A stretch of 64,000 nucleotides of DNA from Tunturiibacter empetritectus (GCF_014201375.1 NZ_JACHDZ010000001.1:599206-663205); one strand, 5' to 3'. Counted from the stretch's first letter, positions 52,404-61,188 are shown. Program-made: numbers and translations. The notes: a model not told the origin generated them from the letters alone.

Positions 52404-53285
52404 GTGAAGAAGTTTGAGTTTGCGCATATTGCTGAGGGGATCGCGCGGCAGGCGGGGGCGTTGTTGCGTGGGTTTTATGCCAAGGGGGTGACGACCGAGT
52501 ACAAGGGCGATGTGGACCTGGTGACGGAGGCCGATCGGGCGAGCGAGCAGTTGATTGTGGAGAAGCTGAAGGCGGCGTTTCCTGCGCATGGGGTGTATGG
52601 CGAAGAGGGGACGCGAAGTGGGTTGGAGAGCGAGTTCCGGTGGTATGTGGATCCGCTGGATGGGACGACGAACTTTGCGCATGGATTTCCGGCGTTCTGC
52701 GTGGTGCTGGGGTTGGAGAGGCGCTCGGCTGGGCTGGCCGCGGATGAGGATGGCGAGATGGTGGCTGGGGTGATCTACGATCCGCTGCGCGATGAGATGT
52801 TTTCTACGGAGAGGGGTAAGGGCGCGTGGCTGAACGGGAGGAAAATCTCGGTCTCGAAGACGGCTTCGCTGCAGGAGTCGCTGACGGCTACAGGGTTTCC
52901 GAGCAAGAAGCGGCATGAGAGCCCGAATATTCATTTTTATAACGAGATCACTCTGCGGTCGCATGGGGTGAGGCGGGCGGGGAGTGCGGCGCTGGATATG
53001 GCTTATGTGGCGGCGGGGCGGCTGGATGGGTTCTGGGAGTTCAATCTGAATCCGTGGGATACTTCGGCTGGGTTTCTGCTGGTGGAGGAGGCTGGGGGGA
53101 CGGTGAGTCACTTCGACGGAGGGAAGTTTACGCTGGATAGTCGCGAGGTGCTGGTTACGAATGGGCTGGTCCGCGGAATCCACCGAGAGATGGTGCATCT
53201 GTTTACGGAGATGTTTGCGGGAAGAGAGCTGACGGCTATTCCTTCGGCGGCGGAGTTCGCGGCGAAGCGGGCGGGTGCGAAGTAG
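52404..53285 (+). CDS. Inositol monophosphatase family protein
   Basis: 293 residues. GEEG, DPLDGTTNFAHG and WDTSAGFLLVEEAGG are the metal- and substrate-binding motifs of the IMPase family (inositol phosphatase, CysQ or SuhB-like). Dephosphorylates inositol-1-phosphate or a related sugar phosphate. The start is GTG 52404 with GGAGG upstream; the longer frame to 52278 lacks a good site. The stop overlaps the following Nudix gene. Confidence 0.88.
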   Translation: MKKFEFAHIAEGIARQAGALLRGFYAKGVTTEYKGDVDLVTEADRASEQLIVEKLKAAFPAHGVYGEEGTRSGLESEFRWYVDPLDGTTNFAHGFPAFCVVLGLERRSAGLAADEDGEMVAGVIYDPLRDEMFSTERGKGAWLNGRKISVSKTASLQESLTATGFPSKKRHESPNIHFYNEITLRSHGVRRAGSAALDMAYVAAGRLDGFWEFNLNPWDTSAGFLLVEEAGGTVSHFDGGKFTLDSREVLVTNGLVRGIHREMVHLFTEMFAGRELTAIPSAAEFAAKRAGAK

Positions 53286-53730
53286 GGTGCGGAAGAGGCG
53301 GACGGCTCGGGTGATGCTGTTTGATGAGGTTGGAGGTGTTTTGCTGATTCGATTTGTGGTGCCGCGGGAGGAGGGGGAGTTTGTCTTCTGGGCTTTGCCG
53401 GGTGGAGAGATTGAGGCGGGAGAGACGGAGGCAGAGGCGGCGGCGCGTGAGGTGAGGGAGGAGCTTGGGCTGGAGCTGGTGGTGACGGGGCCAGTGTACT
53501 GCGACCGGAATCAGTTTCTGCATCAGGGGGAGATGCAGGACAATACGGATTTTCTTTTCAGGGCGAGGTGTCGGCGGGAGGAGCCTCGGCTGATAGGAGT
53601 TACGGCGGGAGAGAGGGAGATTATGCGCGAGATTCGCTGGTGGAGTGAGCGCGAGATTGCGGAGTCGCGGGAGAGAATCTTTCCGGAGAATTTGGCGGGG
53701 CGGATGCGGGAGCAGAGCGGCTTGAAGTGA
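53275..53730 (+). CDS. Nudix hydrolase
   Basis: About 151 residues. Perfect Nudix box GGEIEAGETEAEAAAREVREELGL (GX5EX7REUXEEXGU), split here for display as GGEIEAGE, TEAEAAA and REVREELGL. Hydrolyses a nucleoside diphosphate linked to another moiety; typical housecleaning or MutT-like enzyme. Starts GTG 53275 or 53287, overlapping the inositol phosphatase stop. Second Nudix gene of the window besides 3099. Confidence 0.8.
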   Translation: MRSRVRKRRTARVMLFDEVGGVLLIRFVVPREEGEFVFWALPGGEIEAGETEAEAAAREVREELGLELVVTGPVYCDRNQFLHQGEMQDNTDFLFRARCRREEPRLIGVTAGEREIMREIRWWSEREIAESRERIFPENLAGRMREQSGLK

Positions 53731-53876
53731 AAGAAACAGGGGCTAAAGCGTTCGCTGTTGCATTGAGGAGTGAGTTGCGGACGAGAGCGGATGTGCTGCT
53801 AGAATCTACGTACGAGCTTAGTTTGCGCGGCGAATTTAGACGGTGACTTTAGACGTGGATAAGGGAGATTTTTGAG

Positions 53877-54137
53877 ATGGCTTATGTGATTGCGGAACCG
53901 TGCATCGGGACGAAGGATTCGGCTTGCGTGGATGCCTGCCCGGTGGACTGTATCCATCCGAAGAAGGATGAGTCGGGATACGGCGAGGCGCAGCAGCTGT
54001 TTATCGATCCGGTGGAGTGTATTGATTGCGGCGCGTGCGTGCCGGTTTGCCCGGTGTCGGCGATCTATGCGGGCGATGACCTGCCAGAGAAGTGGGCAGA
54101 GTATCAGACGAAGAATGCGGCTCACTTCGGGCGATAA
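53877..54137 (+). CDS. Ferredoxin, 4Fe-4S type
   Basis: 86 residues. The N-terminal C-x7-C-x3-C-P segment (CIGTKDSACVDACPVDC) is the pattern of the 7Fe ferredoxins of FdxA type, followed by a typical CIDCGACVPVCPV 4Fe-4S motif in the middle. An electron carrier for cytosolic redox reactions. Followed by a strong terminator at 54163. The upstream region carries the promoter. Confidence 0.9.
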   Translation: MAYVIAEPCIGTKDSACVDACPVDCIHPKKDESGYGEAQQLFIDPVECIDCGACVPVCPVSAIYAGDDLPEKWAEYQTKNAAHFGR

Positions 54138-54162
54138 AGTTCGTTCAGGTGATTCGAAAAAG

Positions 54163-54196
54163 AGACGCGTGGCTTAAAGGCTGCGCGTCTTTTTTT
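54163..54196 (+). terminator. Rho-independent terminator after ferredoxin
   Basis: AGACGCG (54163-54169) / CGCGTCT (54184-54190) around the loop TGGCTTAAAGGCTG, then a 7-base T-run (54190-54196). Confidence 0.75.
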
Positions 54197-54255
54197 GTAT
54201 GCGGCTCGCTCGCGCGATTATGCAGAGCAGTTCGGTCGAAGATCAGGCTGGCCGC

Positions 54256-54618
54256 TCATCTTGAGATGGTGTCGATGACCAGGCCGTGCGAGCCGTTCCT
54301 TGCGTAGTCCTTTCCGGTGACCGTGACGTGCTCGCCGGCGTAGGGCATTAGTTTGGCGTTCTGCGAGGCGGAGGGTGTTGCGCTGTCGATCGGCAGATAG
54401 ATGGTTCCGTCGTCCTGCAGAATGACCAGAGGCGAACCATTTTTGGCGCAGGCCTTCGCGCACGCTACTCCGATGGGTTTGCTGAGGCCCTTGGTGTAGG
54501 CACATGCTGAGTCGATGACCCAGCCGGTGACTTTGACGTTTGAGGCGGGTTCTTCTGCCATTGCGATGAGGGAGACGGTCATGGCTGCTGCGACAAAAAA
54601 TCGTTGTGTTTTGTTCAC
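54256..54618 (-). CDS. Small exported Cys-containing protein
   Basis: About 120 residues. Signal peptide (RFFVAAAMTVSLIAMAEEPA), then VTGWVIDSACAYTKGLSKPIG and ACAKACAKNGSPLVILQDDG, with four Cys in a repeated CAxA/CAKACAK pattern, the type of small secreted proteins common in Acidobacteria. Ends VIDTISR. GTG 54618 is chosen because GGAGGAATAGC precedes it. Function unknown. Confidence 0.6.
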   Translation of the reverse strand: MNKTQRFFVAAAMTVSLIAMAEEPASNVKVTGWVIDSACAYTKGLSKPIGVACAKACAKNGSPLVILQDDGTIYLPIDSATPSASQNAKLMPYAGEHVTVTGKDYARNGSHGLVIDTISR

Positions 54619-54728
54619 GCTATTCCTCCAGGAGAGTTGCCGGCGGCAGAGGGGTTTGCTCGCCGAACGCAATCCTATACTAGAGGTGCCGGTTTTCGTC
54701 TTCTAGCGAGTCAGCGGTTGGGGTACGG

Positions 54729-55466
54729 ATGATTGAGCGATGTGGCGAGGCGATCGTATTGCGGGTGTGGCCGTTTCAGGAGGCGGACCTGCTGGTGAGC
54801 CTGTTTACGCGGGAGCAGGGGCGGGTGAAGGGGGTGGCTCGTCATGCGATGCGGTCGCGAAGACGGTTTGGCGGGGCGCTGGAGCCGATGACGTATGTGC
54901 GGGCGACCTATGCGGAGAGGCCGAAGCAGGAGCTGGTGCGGCTGGATGCGTTTGAGATTTTGAGTTCGCCTCTGTCGCGGCCGATTGACTATGCGCGGAC
55001 GGCGGCGCTGCAGTTTGTGGCGGAGGTGGTGGAGGAGGCGCTGCCGGAGCAGGCTCCGGAGGATGCGGTGTTTCGTCTGGTGCTTGCGGTGCTCGACCAG
55101 ATACAGGTGGGTAAGGTGTGGATGCCGGTGACGTATTTTTCGCTGTGGATGAGCAAGCTGATGGGCTGGATGCCGGAGCTTGGGCACTGTGTTGTGTGTG
55201 GCCTGGATCTGCGCGGTGGGACGGTTTGGTACTCGGCTACGAGCGATGGAGTGACTTGCGAGGATGACCGACGACCGGGGAGTGTGGCGGTTTCGGCAGC
55301 GTCGGTGGGGGAGGCGGTGAGGATCTTTCGCGGGACGGTGGGGGAGCTGGCGAAGGAGGATTGGCCGAAGGGGCGGGCGGCGGACCTGCGGCGGTTTGCG
55401 GTGGAGACGCTGGAGCGACATCTGGAGCGGAGGCTGGTGAGTGCCCGGGCTCTAGGGAGAGCTTAA
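54729..55466 (+). CDS. recO: DNA repair protein RecO
   Basis: 245 residues. N-terminal OB-fold with VLRVWPFQEADLLVSLFTREQGRVKGVARHAMRS, the RecO hallmark, and a helical C-terminal domain. It has one CxxC (HCVVCGLDLR near residue 158) of the two pairs usual in the RecO zinc site. RecO acts with RecR in RecF-pathway recombinational repair. Length is normal. Followed by the permease in the same direction. Confidence 0.9.
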   Translation: MIERCGEAIVLRVWPFQEADLLVSLFTREQGRVKGVARHAMRSRRRFGGALEPMTYVRATYAERPKQELVRLDAFEILSSPLSRPIDYARTAALQFVAEVVEEALPEQAPEDAVFRLVLAVLDQIQVGKVWMPVTYFSLWMSKLMGWMPELGHCVVCGLDLRGGTVWYSATSDGVTCEDDRRPGSVAVSAASVGEAVRIFRGTVGELAKEDWPKGRAADLRRFAVETLERHLERRLVSARALGRA

Positions 55467-55607
55467 GAGTTAGTTGGGGGTGCGCGTGGGATGCCTACCT
55501 CTCAGAGGTCGAGATTTGGGCAGAGGCAGGTGAGGTGGAGTTCGCGCCAGTCAACCTTATGGTGGATGTTCAAAGGAGGCCGGGGTCGGGTAGACTTTGG
55601 CCTTCTT

Positions 55608-56681
55608 ATGAGCACAACTGGGTTTACGGTTTCGACTTCGTCTCGACGTTGGCTTGAGGTGTGGCTGGCTGCGCTGATTGCTGTTGGCGTGCTGGTGACC
55701 TTCTGGAGTCAGCAGCGTTATCCTTCGCTGTTGAAGAAGCTGCATGCCGGCGCGGCGGTCAAGGTGGCGGGCCCGATCTCGTTCGATGCGTTGTTGAAGG
55801 TGACGCCGACGATGCCGGCGCCGACCAGGGTCATGCGGACGAGTGTGAACTGGTTGTATACGAATCGGTTTGGGATGTACTTTGCGCTGCCGTTTGGCGC
55901 GGCGATGATGACGCTGCTGGCGGGGGGTGGAGTGCCGAAGCGGTTCAACTCGGCTGCGGGGAATGTGCTGTGTGGCGCGGTGGCTGGCGCGCCGATGGGA
56001 GTGTGTGCGAACTGCGCTACTCCATTAGGTCAAAGTCTTCTGGCGAGTGGTGCGAGCACGCGGCTGACGGTGGCTGGGATGATCAGTTCGCCGAGCTTCA
56101 ATCCTGTTGTGGTGGCGATGGCGTTTGTCTTGTTTCCGCTGCCGCTGGCTGCGATGCGAGTGGTGGTGCCGACGTTGTTGCTGATTGGTCTGCCGCTGCT
56201 GGTTCGGGAGAACAAAGTAGTGGTGAGCAGTATCGGTGTTTCGATGGAGGCGGAGGGACTGGGTCCACGGCTGATTGCGCTTTGCCGAACGTACCTGCGG
56301 AATTTGCTGCGACTGTGTGTGCTGACTTTGCCTTGGATGCTTCTGGCTGCACTGTTTGGGGCGTTGGCGGCTGAGCTGATTCCGGCGTATGGGACGCATG
56401 TTCCGGTTTCTGTGGGTGGGGTTGTGTTGGTGGCGATTCTGGGTACGTTGCTGCCGGTTCCGATGGCGCTTGATGTGGCGTTGGCGTATGTGCTGTATCG
56501 CGCGGGAGTGCCGACGCCCTATGTCGCGGTGCTGCTATGCACTCTGGGGCCGGTAAGTGTTTATTCGTTGAGTGCGCTGGGGAAGCAGTTGGACTGGCGG
56601 ACGAGCCTGCGGCTTGGTGGAGCGGTGGCGTTGCTGGGATGTGTGGTTGGGTTTGTCGTGATGCGGTTCCCGATTCTCTAA
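55608..56681 (+). CDS. Permease of DUF318-like family with CANC motif
   Basis: About 357 residues, eight or more transmembrane helices. GAPMGVCANCATPLGQSL and ISSPSFNPVVVAMAF resemble the YraQ/DUF318 permeases such as the 15961 gene, with the CxxC pair in place of its SSSCSY. This suggests a thiol- or metal-related transport step. ATG 55608 is the first with a good N-terminus; the frame is open to 55491. No partner gene is adjacent. Confidence 0.65.
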   Translation: MSTTGFTVSTSSRRWLEVWLAALIAVGVLVTFWSQQRYPSLLKKLHAGAAVKVAGPISFDALLKVTPTMPAPTRVMRTSVNWLYTNRFGMYFALPFGAAMMTLLAGGGVPKRFNSAAGNVLCGAVAGAPMGVCANCATPLGQSLLASGASTRLTVAGMISSPSFNPVVVAMAFVLFPLPLAAMRVVVPTLLLIGLPLLVRENKVVVSSIGVSMEAEGLGPRLIALCRTYLRNLLRLCVLTLPWMLLAALFGALAAELIPAYGTHVPVSVGGVVLVAILGTLLPVPMALDVALAYVLYRAGVPTPYVAVLLCTLGPVSVYSLSALGKQLDWRTSLRLGGAVALLGCVVGFVVMRFPIL

Positions 56682-56688
56682 AGATAAG

Positions 56689-56880
56689 TTCCTGCCGGAC
56701 GGGCCCGCTCCGCGTGGGGCGGTCACTTCGTGACGCGTATACCGGTCTTGGCAAGATGATGTGCATAGGGCCTCCCGTTGGTCGGCATAATCTGATTCCG
56801 ACCAACGGGAGGACCGCGCGAAGCTTTACAAAGGCGTGCGAACGCCCGCTCCACGCGTAGCGGGCCCGTCCGGCTGGACA
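56689..56880. repeat. R1 long palindromic intergenic repeat, copy D
   Basis: CCTGCCGGACGGGCCCGCT ... GCGGGCCCGTCCGGCTGG with inner TTGGTCGG/CCGACCAA. Full length, between the convergent permease and SDR genes, overlapping neither. Confidence 0.85.
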
Positions 56881-56886
56881 TTGTCG

Positions 56887-57663
56887 TTAGTGGGGGCCGG
56901 CGGCCATGGCGTCGTTGAACTGCTTGAAGAAGGCGGTGTATTTTTCGGGGCCGTTTTGTTCGGAGAAGCGGAGAGGCTTGACGCGTTCGACGAGGACTTC
57001 GGTGACTTCGGGTTGGGTCTTGAGGATGGTGATGGTTTCGTTGAGGTAGTCGGCGAGCGGCATGGCGCGTGGGTCAGAGGCTTGCTGGCTGCCCATGAGT
57101 TCGGTCTGGACGTAGGGTGGGACCAGCTCGATGACTTGAATGTTGGTGGACTGGAGCTGGTAGCGCAGGGCCTGGGTGTAGGAGTGGATGGCGGCCTTGG
57201 TGGCGTTGTAGGTTGGGGTCATCGCCATGGGGATGAAGGCGAGGCCGGAGGAGACGGTGAGGATGGCGGCGTGGGGCTGCTTTTGAAGATGAGGGAGCAG
57301 AGCCGCGGTGAGACGGATGGGACCGAGGAGGTTGGTGGTGATGATGGCTTCGGCGTCGGTGAGGGCTTCCGGCTGGGCGAGGAGGTTTTCGGGACGCATG
57401 ATGCCGGCGTTGTGGATGAGGGCGTTGAGGGCGGGGAAGTCGGTGAGGAGTTTGGCGGCAAAGGCGCGGATGCTGGCGGCGTTTTCGATGTCGAGGACCG
57501 CGGAAGACATGCCGGGGTTGGCGGCGACGGTCTCGTCGAGGGCTTGCTTGCGGCGGCCGGCGATGATGACGTGGTTGCCGAGTTTGTGGAAGGCCTCTGC
57601 GAGGCCGCGGCCGATGCCGGAGCCGCCGCCGGTGATGAGGATGGTATTTCCGGTGGTGTTCAT
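56887..57663 (-). CDS. Short-chain dehydrogenase/reductase, DltE-like
   Basis: 258 residues. TGGGSGIGRGLAEAF nucleotide-binding loop, NAG in LIHNAGIM, catalytic Ser (VSSGLAF), Tyr-x3-Lys in YNATKAAIHSYT, then ELVPPYVQTEL. Classical SDR with NAD(P). Divergent from the HxlR regulator, an arrangement typical of a regulator and its target. Confidence 0.85.
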   Translation of the reverse strand: MNTTGNTILITGGGSGIGRGLAEAFHKLGNHVIIAGRRKQALDETVAANPGMSSAVLDIENAASIRAFAAKLLTDFPALNALIHNAGIMRPENLLAQPEALTDAEAIITTNLLGPIRLTAALLPHLQKQPHAAILTVSSGLAFIPMAMTPTYNATKAAIHSYTQALRYQLQSTNIQVIELVPPYVQTELMGSQQASDPRAMPLADYLNETITILKTQPEVTEVLVERVKPLRFSEQNGPEKYTAFFKQFNDAMAAGPH

Positions 57664-57762
57664 GGTGGTGATTTCTCCTGAGTTGATAGTAGGATTGTTT
57701 GTATCTGTTGGGAAGTAGGCACCTAAAAAATCTGTACTTACCTTAAGGAGAGTGAAGAATTT
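57664..57762. promoter_or_regulatory. SDR/HxlR divergent promoter with candidate operator
   Basis: 99 bases. TAGG-CA-CCTA (about 57715-57724) is a near-perfect palindrome and AAGTA/TACTT pair lies around it, in a typical position for HxlR control of both genes. Confidence 0.45.
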
Positions 57763-58242
57763 ATGGGTAAAACTGCTGTTTTGGTTCGGGGCGCGGGGAA
57801 GAAGGTGGTGAAGAAGGTAGCTAAGACGGCTGTCGCGAAGGGGAGGCCGAAGGATGTGGTGGAGAACGATCCGAAGGTGGAGGCGCTGGTGCGGGAGATT
57901 ATTGCGCGGGTGGCAGACAAGTGGACCATGCTGGTGTTGGAGGTGCTGGAGGAGCATGGGGTTGTGCGGTTTACGCGGTTGGGGGAGTTGGTGGGGGGAG
58001 TGAGCCAGAAGATGCTGACCAAGACGGTACGGCAGATGGAGCGGGATGGGCTGTTGAGGCGGACGGTGCATCCGGTGATTCCGCCGCGTGTGGAGTATGA
58101 GTTGACGGCGCTGGGTTCGAGCCTGGGCGAGGCGTTTTGCGGGGTGTGGGTCTGGGCGGAGACGCATGGGGAGGAGATTGAGCTGGCGCGGGTTGCGTTT
58201 GAGAGAGATGCGGTGGAGAGGCGGGATTCTATGGAGGCGTAG
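57763..58242 (+). CDS. HxlR-family transcriptional regulator
   Basis: 159 residues. Winged-helix domain: ADKWTMLVLEVL, FTRLGELVGGVSQKMLTKTVRQMERDGLLRRTVHPVIPPRVEYELT, which is the HxlR fold. A long basic N-terminal tail (Lys/Arg/Ala) precedes it. Predicted DNA-binding dimer, probably controlling the divergent SDR gene; often redox or aldehyde responsive. AAGGAGAG precedes the start. Confidence 0.85.
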   Translation: MGKTAVLVRGAGKKVVKKVAKTAVAKGRPKDVVENDPKVEALVREIIARVADKWTMLVLEVLEEHGVVRFTRLGELVGGVSQKMLTKTVRQMERDGLLRRTVHPVIPPRVEYELTALGSSLGEAFCGVWVWAETHGEEIELARVAFERDAVERRDSMEA

Positions 58243-58744
58243 ATGCTGTCGGCGACTGAGTTCTGGCCTACTGCTGCGATGGCGAGGATGAGCGGATTCG
58301 CGTCTGGGTGTGGTGGGGTGGGCCGGGTTGCAGGAGTTTGTGTGTGGATCTTACTGGTTGCTTTGGGTGTGGCAGCTGGGGGCGCGGCGTGGTGGTAGGG
58401 CGCAGGATGCGGATGTTCCGATATTGCATGTTTACGCGAATACGATCCAGATTCCGGTGCTGGTGCTGGGGCAGGATCGGAAGAAGATAGGGCCGATCGC
58501 TCCGAGCAGGTTCAGTGTGAGCCGCGATGGCGGCATTGTGGAGTTTCCTCGGCCTTATAATTCGACCCGGGGAAAACACCAATTTGTGGTCACGATTGCT
58601 AACAGCAACGCATTTATTCGGTCGACGGGAATATCGCTTCCGCTTCAGGATGCGAAGGTGCTGGCCGATCCTTCGACGATACGCTCGGACCCTTCGCTGG
58701 CGCCGGAAGAGGGAACGCGTCGTATTTTGACACCGCCACAGTAG
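58243..58744 (+). pseudogene. Frameshifted exported protein (acidobacterial VWFA-like N- and C-terminal parts)
   Basis: Two frames share one gene. Frame 1 from ATG 58243 gives a signal-like segment VCVWILLVALGVAAGGAAWW ending at a stop near 58396; frame 2 continues with AQDADVPILHVYANTIQIPVL and ends GTRRILTPPQ. Moving one base around 58380-58400 would join them into a single exported protein. The mature part looks like the start and end of a VWFA-type exported protein with the middle missing; that is inference. Confidence 0.5.
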
Positions 58745-58784
58745 AGGGCGTGATTGCGACGAGGCGTTCCTGTAAGGAAGCCAT

Positions 58785-58821
58785 GAAAAAATCCCGCACC
58801 CTTTTTAGGGGGTGCGGGATT
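58785..58821 (-). terminator. Terminator after the FecR/DUF6600 gene
   Basis: 12-bp perfect stem AATCCCGCACCC (58790-58801) / GGGTGCGGGATT (58810-58821). On the minus strand a TTTTT run follows (from 58785-58789). Confidence 0.75.
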
Positions 58822-58842
58822 GGGGGTGAGTGGCGGCAGCGG

Positions 58843-61188
58843 CTATTTGGGAGGCGGCTGCTTTGACTCGTTTTTGGGTTGAGGGGGTTGAGGGGCGCGG
58901 GCGGCTGGATGGGCGATTGGCTCGGGCTGCTCATGTGGGCCGGCTGGGCGTCCGTTGCGGAGGTTTTCGACCTGCTGCGGGCCAAGAGGACGACCGGGAT
59001 CGGTCTTCTGGATGGCTTGCCGCTGCTGGACGAAGGTAGGCTGCGCGGGTGGGGGCTCGCTTCGGTTGATGAGGGGACGAGGTTGATCCACGGGCCGCGG
59101 CTGCGGCTTGGGCTGTGCTGCCTGTACGGGAGGTTGAGGCCGAGGCTGGTTGATGGGCGCTTCGGATTGCGGCCTCTGCTGATTGATGGGCGCTGACTGC
59201 TGCGGCCTCTGCTGCTTGATAGGAGCCTCCGGTTGTGGCCTTTGTTGATTGATCGGCACTTCCTGTTGTGGTCTTTGCTGATTGATGGGCGCTGACTGCT
59301 GCGGCCTCTGCTGGTTGATAGGAGCTTCCGGTTGTGGCCTTTGTTGATTGATCGGCGCTTCCTGTTGTGGTCTTTGCTGGTTGATGGGTGCTGTTGGCTG
59401 TGGTTTTGGCTGATTGAACTGGGTTGTTGGTTGTGTTGGTTGTGTTGGTTGTGTTGGTTGTGCCGGTTGCGCTGGAACGGGGTGCGAGGGCGGGTTTTGG
59501 GTGGGGGTGGCTCGTTCTACGGGTGCTTGTCGTTGAACGGGTTGGGTCACCGCCTGCTGGAGTGGTTGTCGTTGGACGGGTGCGGGTGCGGGCTGCTGGA
59601 TTGGCCGCTGGCCGTTGGGCAGAGGCTGGACTTTGACTGCCTGCTGCTGTTGCGGGGTTAGTGTGTGGACGGGGACGGGACGGGCCTGGGCTCCGGGTAC
59701 GGCTTGCGCGAGGCCGACGCGGGTTTGAAGGACGGGCCGTGCGACGTTGACGGGAACGGCTCGGGCGGGGGCTTTGGCGACGATCTGCGGCGCGGGCGTG
59801 ATCATGGGGTGAGGCATGACCTGAGCCTGGGCGAGCTGCTTCTGGTCGACGCGAACGGCGGCTGAAGCTACCGGGCGTCCGGCGGCGAAGGCGCGCTGGG
59901 GGACTACCGTGGTGGCGACGGCTCGGTTGACGTAGGTGACGTTGTTGATGGTCGTGTTGTTGATGACTGTCTTGTTGACGTAGATGTTGGTGGTCCGGTT
60001 GTTGTAGACGTTGCGGATCTCGGTGTCGTTGCGACTATAGATGTTGGTGACGTTGACGCGGTTCACGTAGCCGGAGCTGGCGTGATACCAGGGAACGTAG
60101 GTCTCGCGCGGGCCGAGGGGGAACCATGCGGTAAGGCCAGCCCCGTTGCCTGCGCCGAAGCCAACGCTGATGGAGAAGCTGGGGCCGCCGACGAAGGCGA
60201 CGAGTGCGGGAGAGTAGACGGGGCGGACGATGGTGGGTCCGGGGATCCATCCCCAGCGTCCGTTGAAGCTGGCCCAGCGGCCGTAGTGGAAGGGCGCGAA
60301 TCCCCAGGGCTCGGCTTCAACCCAGGTCCAGCCCCAGGGAGCGATCCACGCCCAGTGGCCGTTGTGGTAGGGGGTCCAGTCGCGGTCGACGTTGCGGGGA
60401 TACCAGACCTGACCGTAGTCCGATTGGGAGGACCATTCGCCGTACTCCTGGAGGTCGCTGTATCCGATCATGTTGGGGTTGACGTACTGCTGAGAAGCGG
60501 CGCGTCCGGCTATCTGGCGGCGGTCGCGATCCTGATCGAAGCGGTCGAGGCTGTCGGCTGGTGCGAGCTCGACGTATTCGACGTAGATGGGGTTGGAGCC
60601 GGTGAGGCGGAGCGCCTGTCCGGGATTGATGGCTTGAGAGAGATTGGGGCCGGTGGCTTCGGCCTCGCCGGAGTTGACGGTGACGACGGTAGTGTCGTCC
60701 TGGGGGTAGCTGTCGATGCGGACGTCGCCGGGCTGGAGGATGGTGATGGTGCCGTTGGGGGTGTCGATTTCGATGGAGGCGCCGTTCTGGAGGTCCCAGC
60801 TGCGGATATGGATGGAGCCCTGGGCGAGGCCGAGTTGGGCGACCTGGTCGGTCATGCTGGTGAGGGAGAGGTCGGCACCGAGGCCCATGCGGATGGCGAG
60901 GGCGTCGCTCTGGAGCTCGGCGAAGCTGGAGTTGTCGACGTAGACGCGGTCGCCGTTGGTGAGGGGATAGTTGGGTTCGGCCTGACTGAACTGATCGACG
61001 CCGGCGGGCTGGAGGGAGACATTACCTTGAAGGATGCTGAGGCGGGCGACACGCTCGGGTGGGTCTGCGTCCTGCGGGTAGCTCTGGGCGCGCAGGGAGA
61101 GGGTGGTGAGGAGGGTGAGGGCAAGTGAGGCAATAATGCTCTTCTTATAGAAGCCCCTGATGGCAGTACGCGTGTGTGGGGTTTTCAT
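58843..61188 (-). CDS. Exported FecR/DUF6600-type protein with Gln/Pro repeats
   Basis: About 781 residues. Signal peptide (IIASLALTLLTTLSLRAQ), FecR-like beta domain (ARLSILQGNVSLQPAG, SSFAELQSDALAIRMG, NGTITILQPGDVRI), then Trp/Tyr-rich DUF6600-type region (VWYPRNVDRDWTPYHNGHWAWI, PWGFAPFHYGRW), and a Gln/Pro-rich C-terminal half containing eight copies of an 11-residue unit INQQRPQxxAP. A surface or periplasmic protein, perhaps a stress-related matrix or signal component. ATG 61188 follows GAGGAAC. Terminator at 58785. Confidence 0.7.
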   Translation of the reverse strand: MKTPHTRTAIRGFYKKSIIASLALTLLTTLSLRAQSYPQDADPPERVARLSILQGNVSLQPAGVDQFSQAEPNYPLTNGDRVYVDNSSFAELQSDALAIRMGLGADLSLTSMTDQVAQLGLAQGSIHIRSWDLQNGASIEIDTPNGTITILQPGDVRIDSYPQDDTTVVTVNSGEAEATGPNLSQAINPGQALRLTGSNPIYVEYVELAPADSLDRFDQDRDRRQIAGRAASQQYVNPNMIGYSDLQEYGEWSSQSDYGQVWYPRNVDRDWTPYHNGHWAWIAPWGWTWVEAEPWGFAPFHYGRWASFNGRWGWIPGPTIVRPVYSPALVAFVGGPSFSISVGFGAGNGAGLTAWFPLGPRETYVPWYHASSGYVNRVNVTNIYSRNDTEIRNVYNNRTTNIYVNKTVINNTTINNVTYVNRAVATTVVPQRAFAAGRPVASAAVRVDQKQLAQAQVMPHPMITPAPQIVAKAPARAVPVNVARPVLQTRVGLAQAVPGAQARPVPVHTLTPQQQQAVKVQPLPNGQRPIQQPAPAPVQRQPLQQAVTQPVQRQAPVERATPTQNPPSHPVPAQPAQPTQPTQPTQPTTQFNQPKPQPTAPINQQRPQQEAPINQQRPQPEAPINQQRPQQSAPINQQRPQQEVPINQQRPQPEAPIKQQRPQQSAPINQQRPQSEAPINQPRPQPPVQAAQPKPQPRPVDQPRPLINRSEPPPAQPTFVQQRQAIQKTDPGRPLGPQQVENLRNGRPAGPHEQPEPIAHPAARAPQPPQPKNESKQPPPK

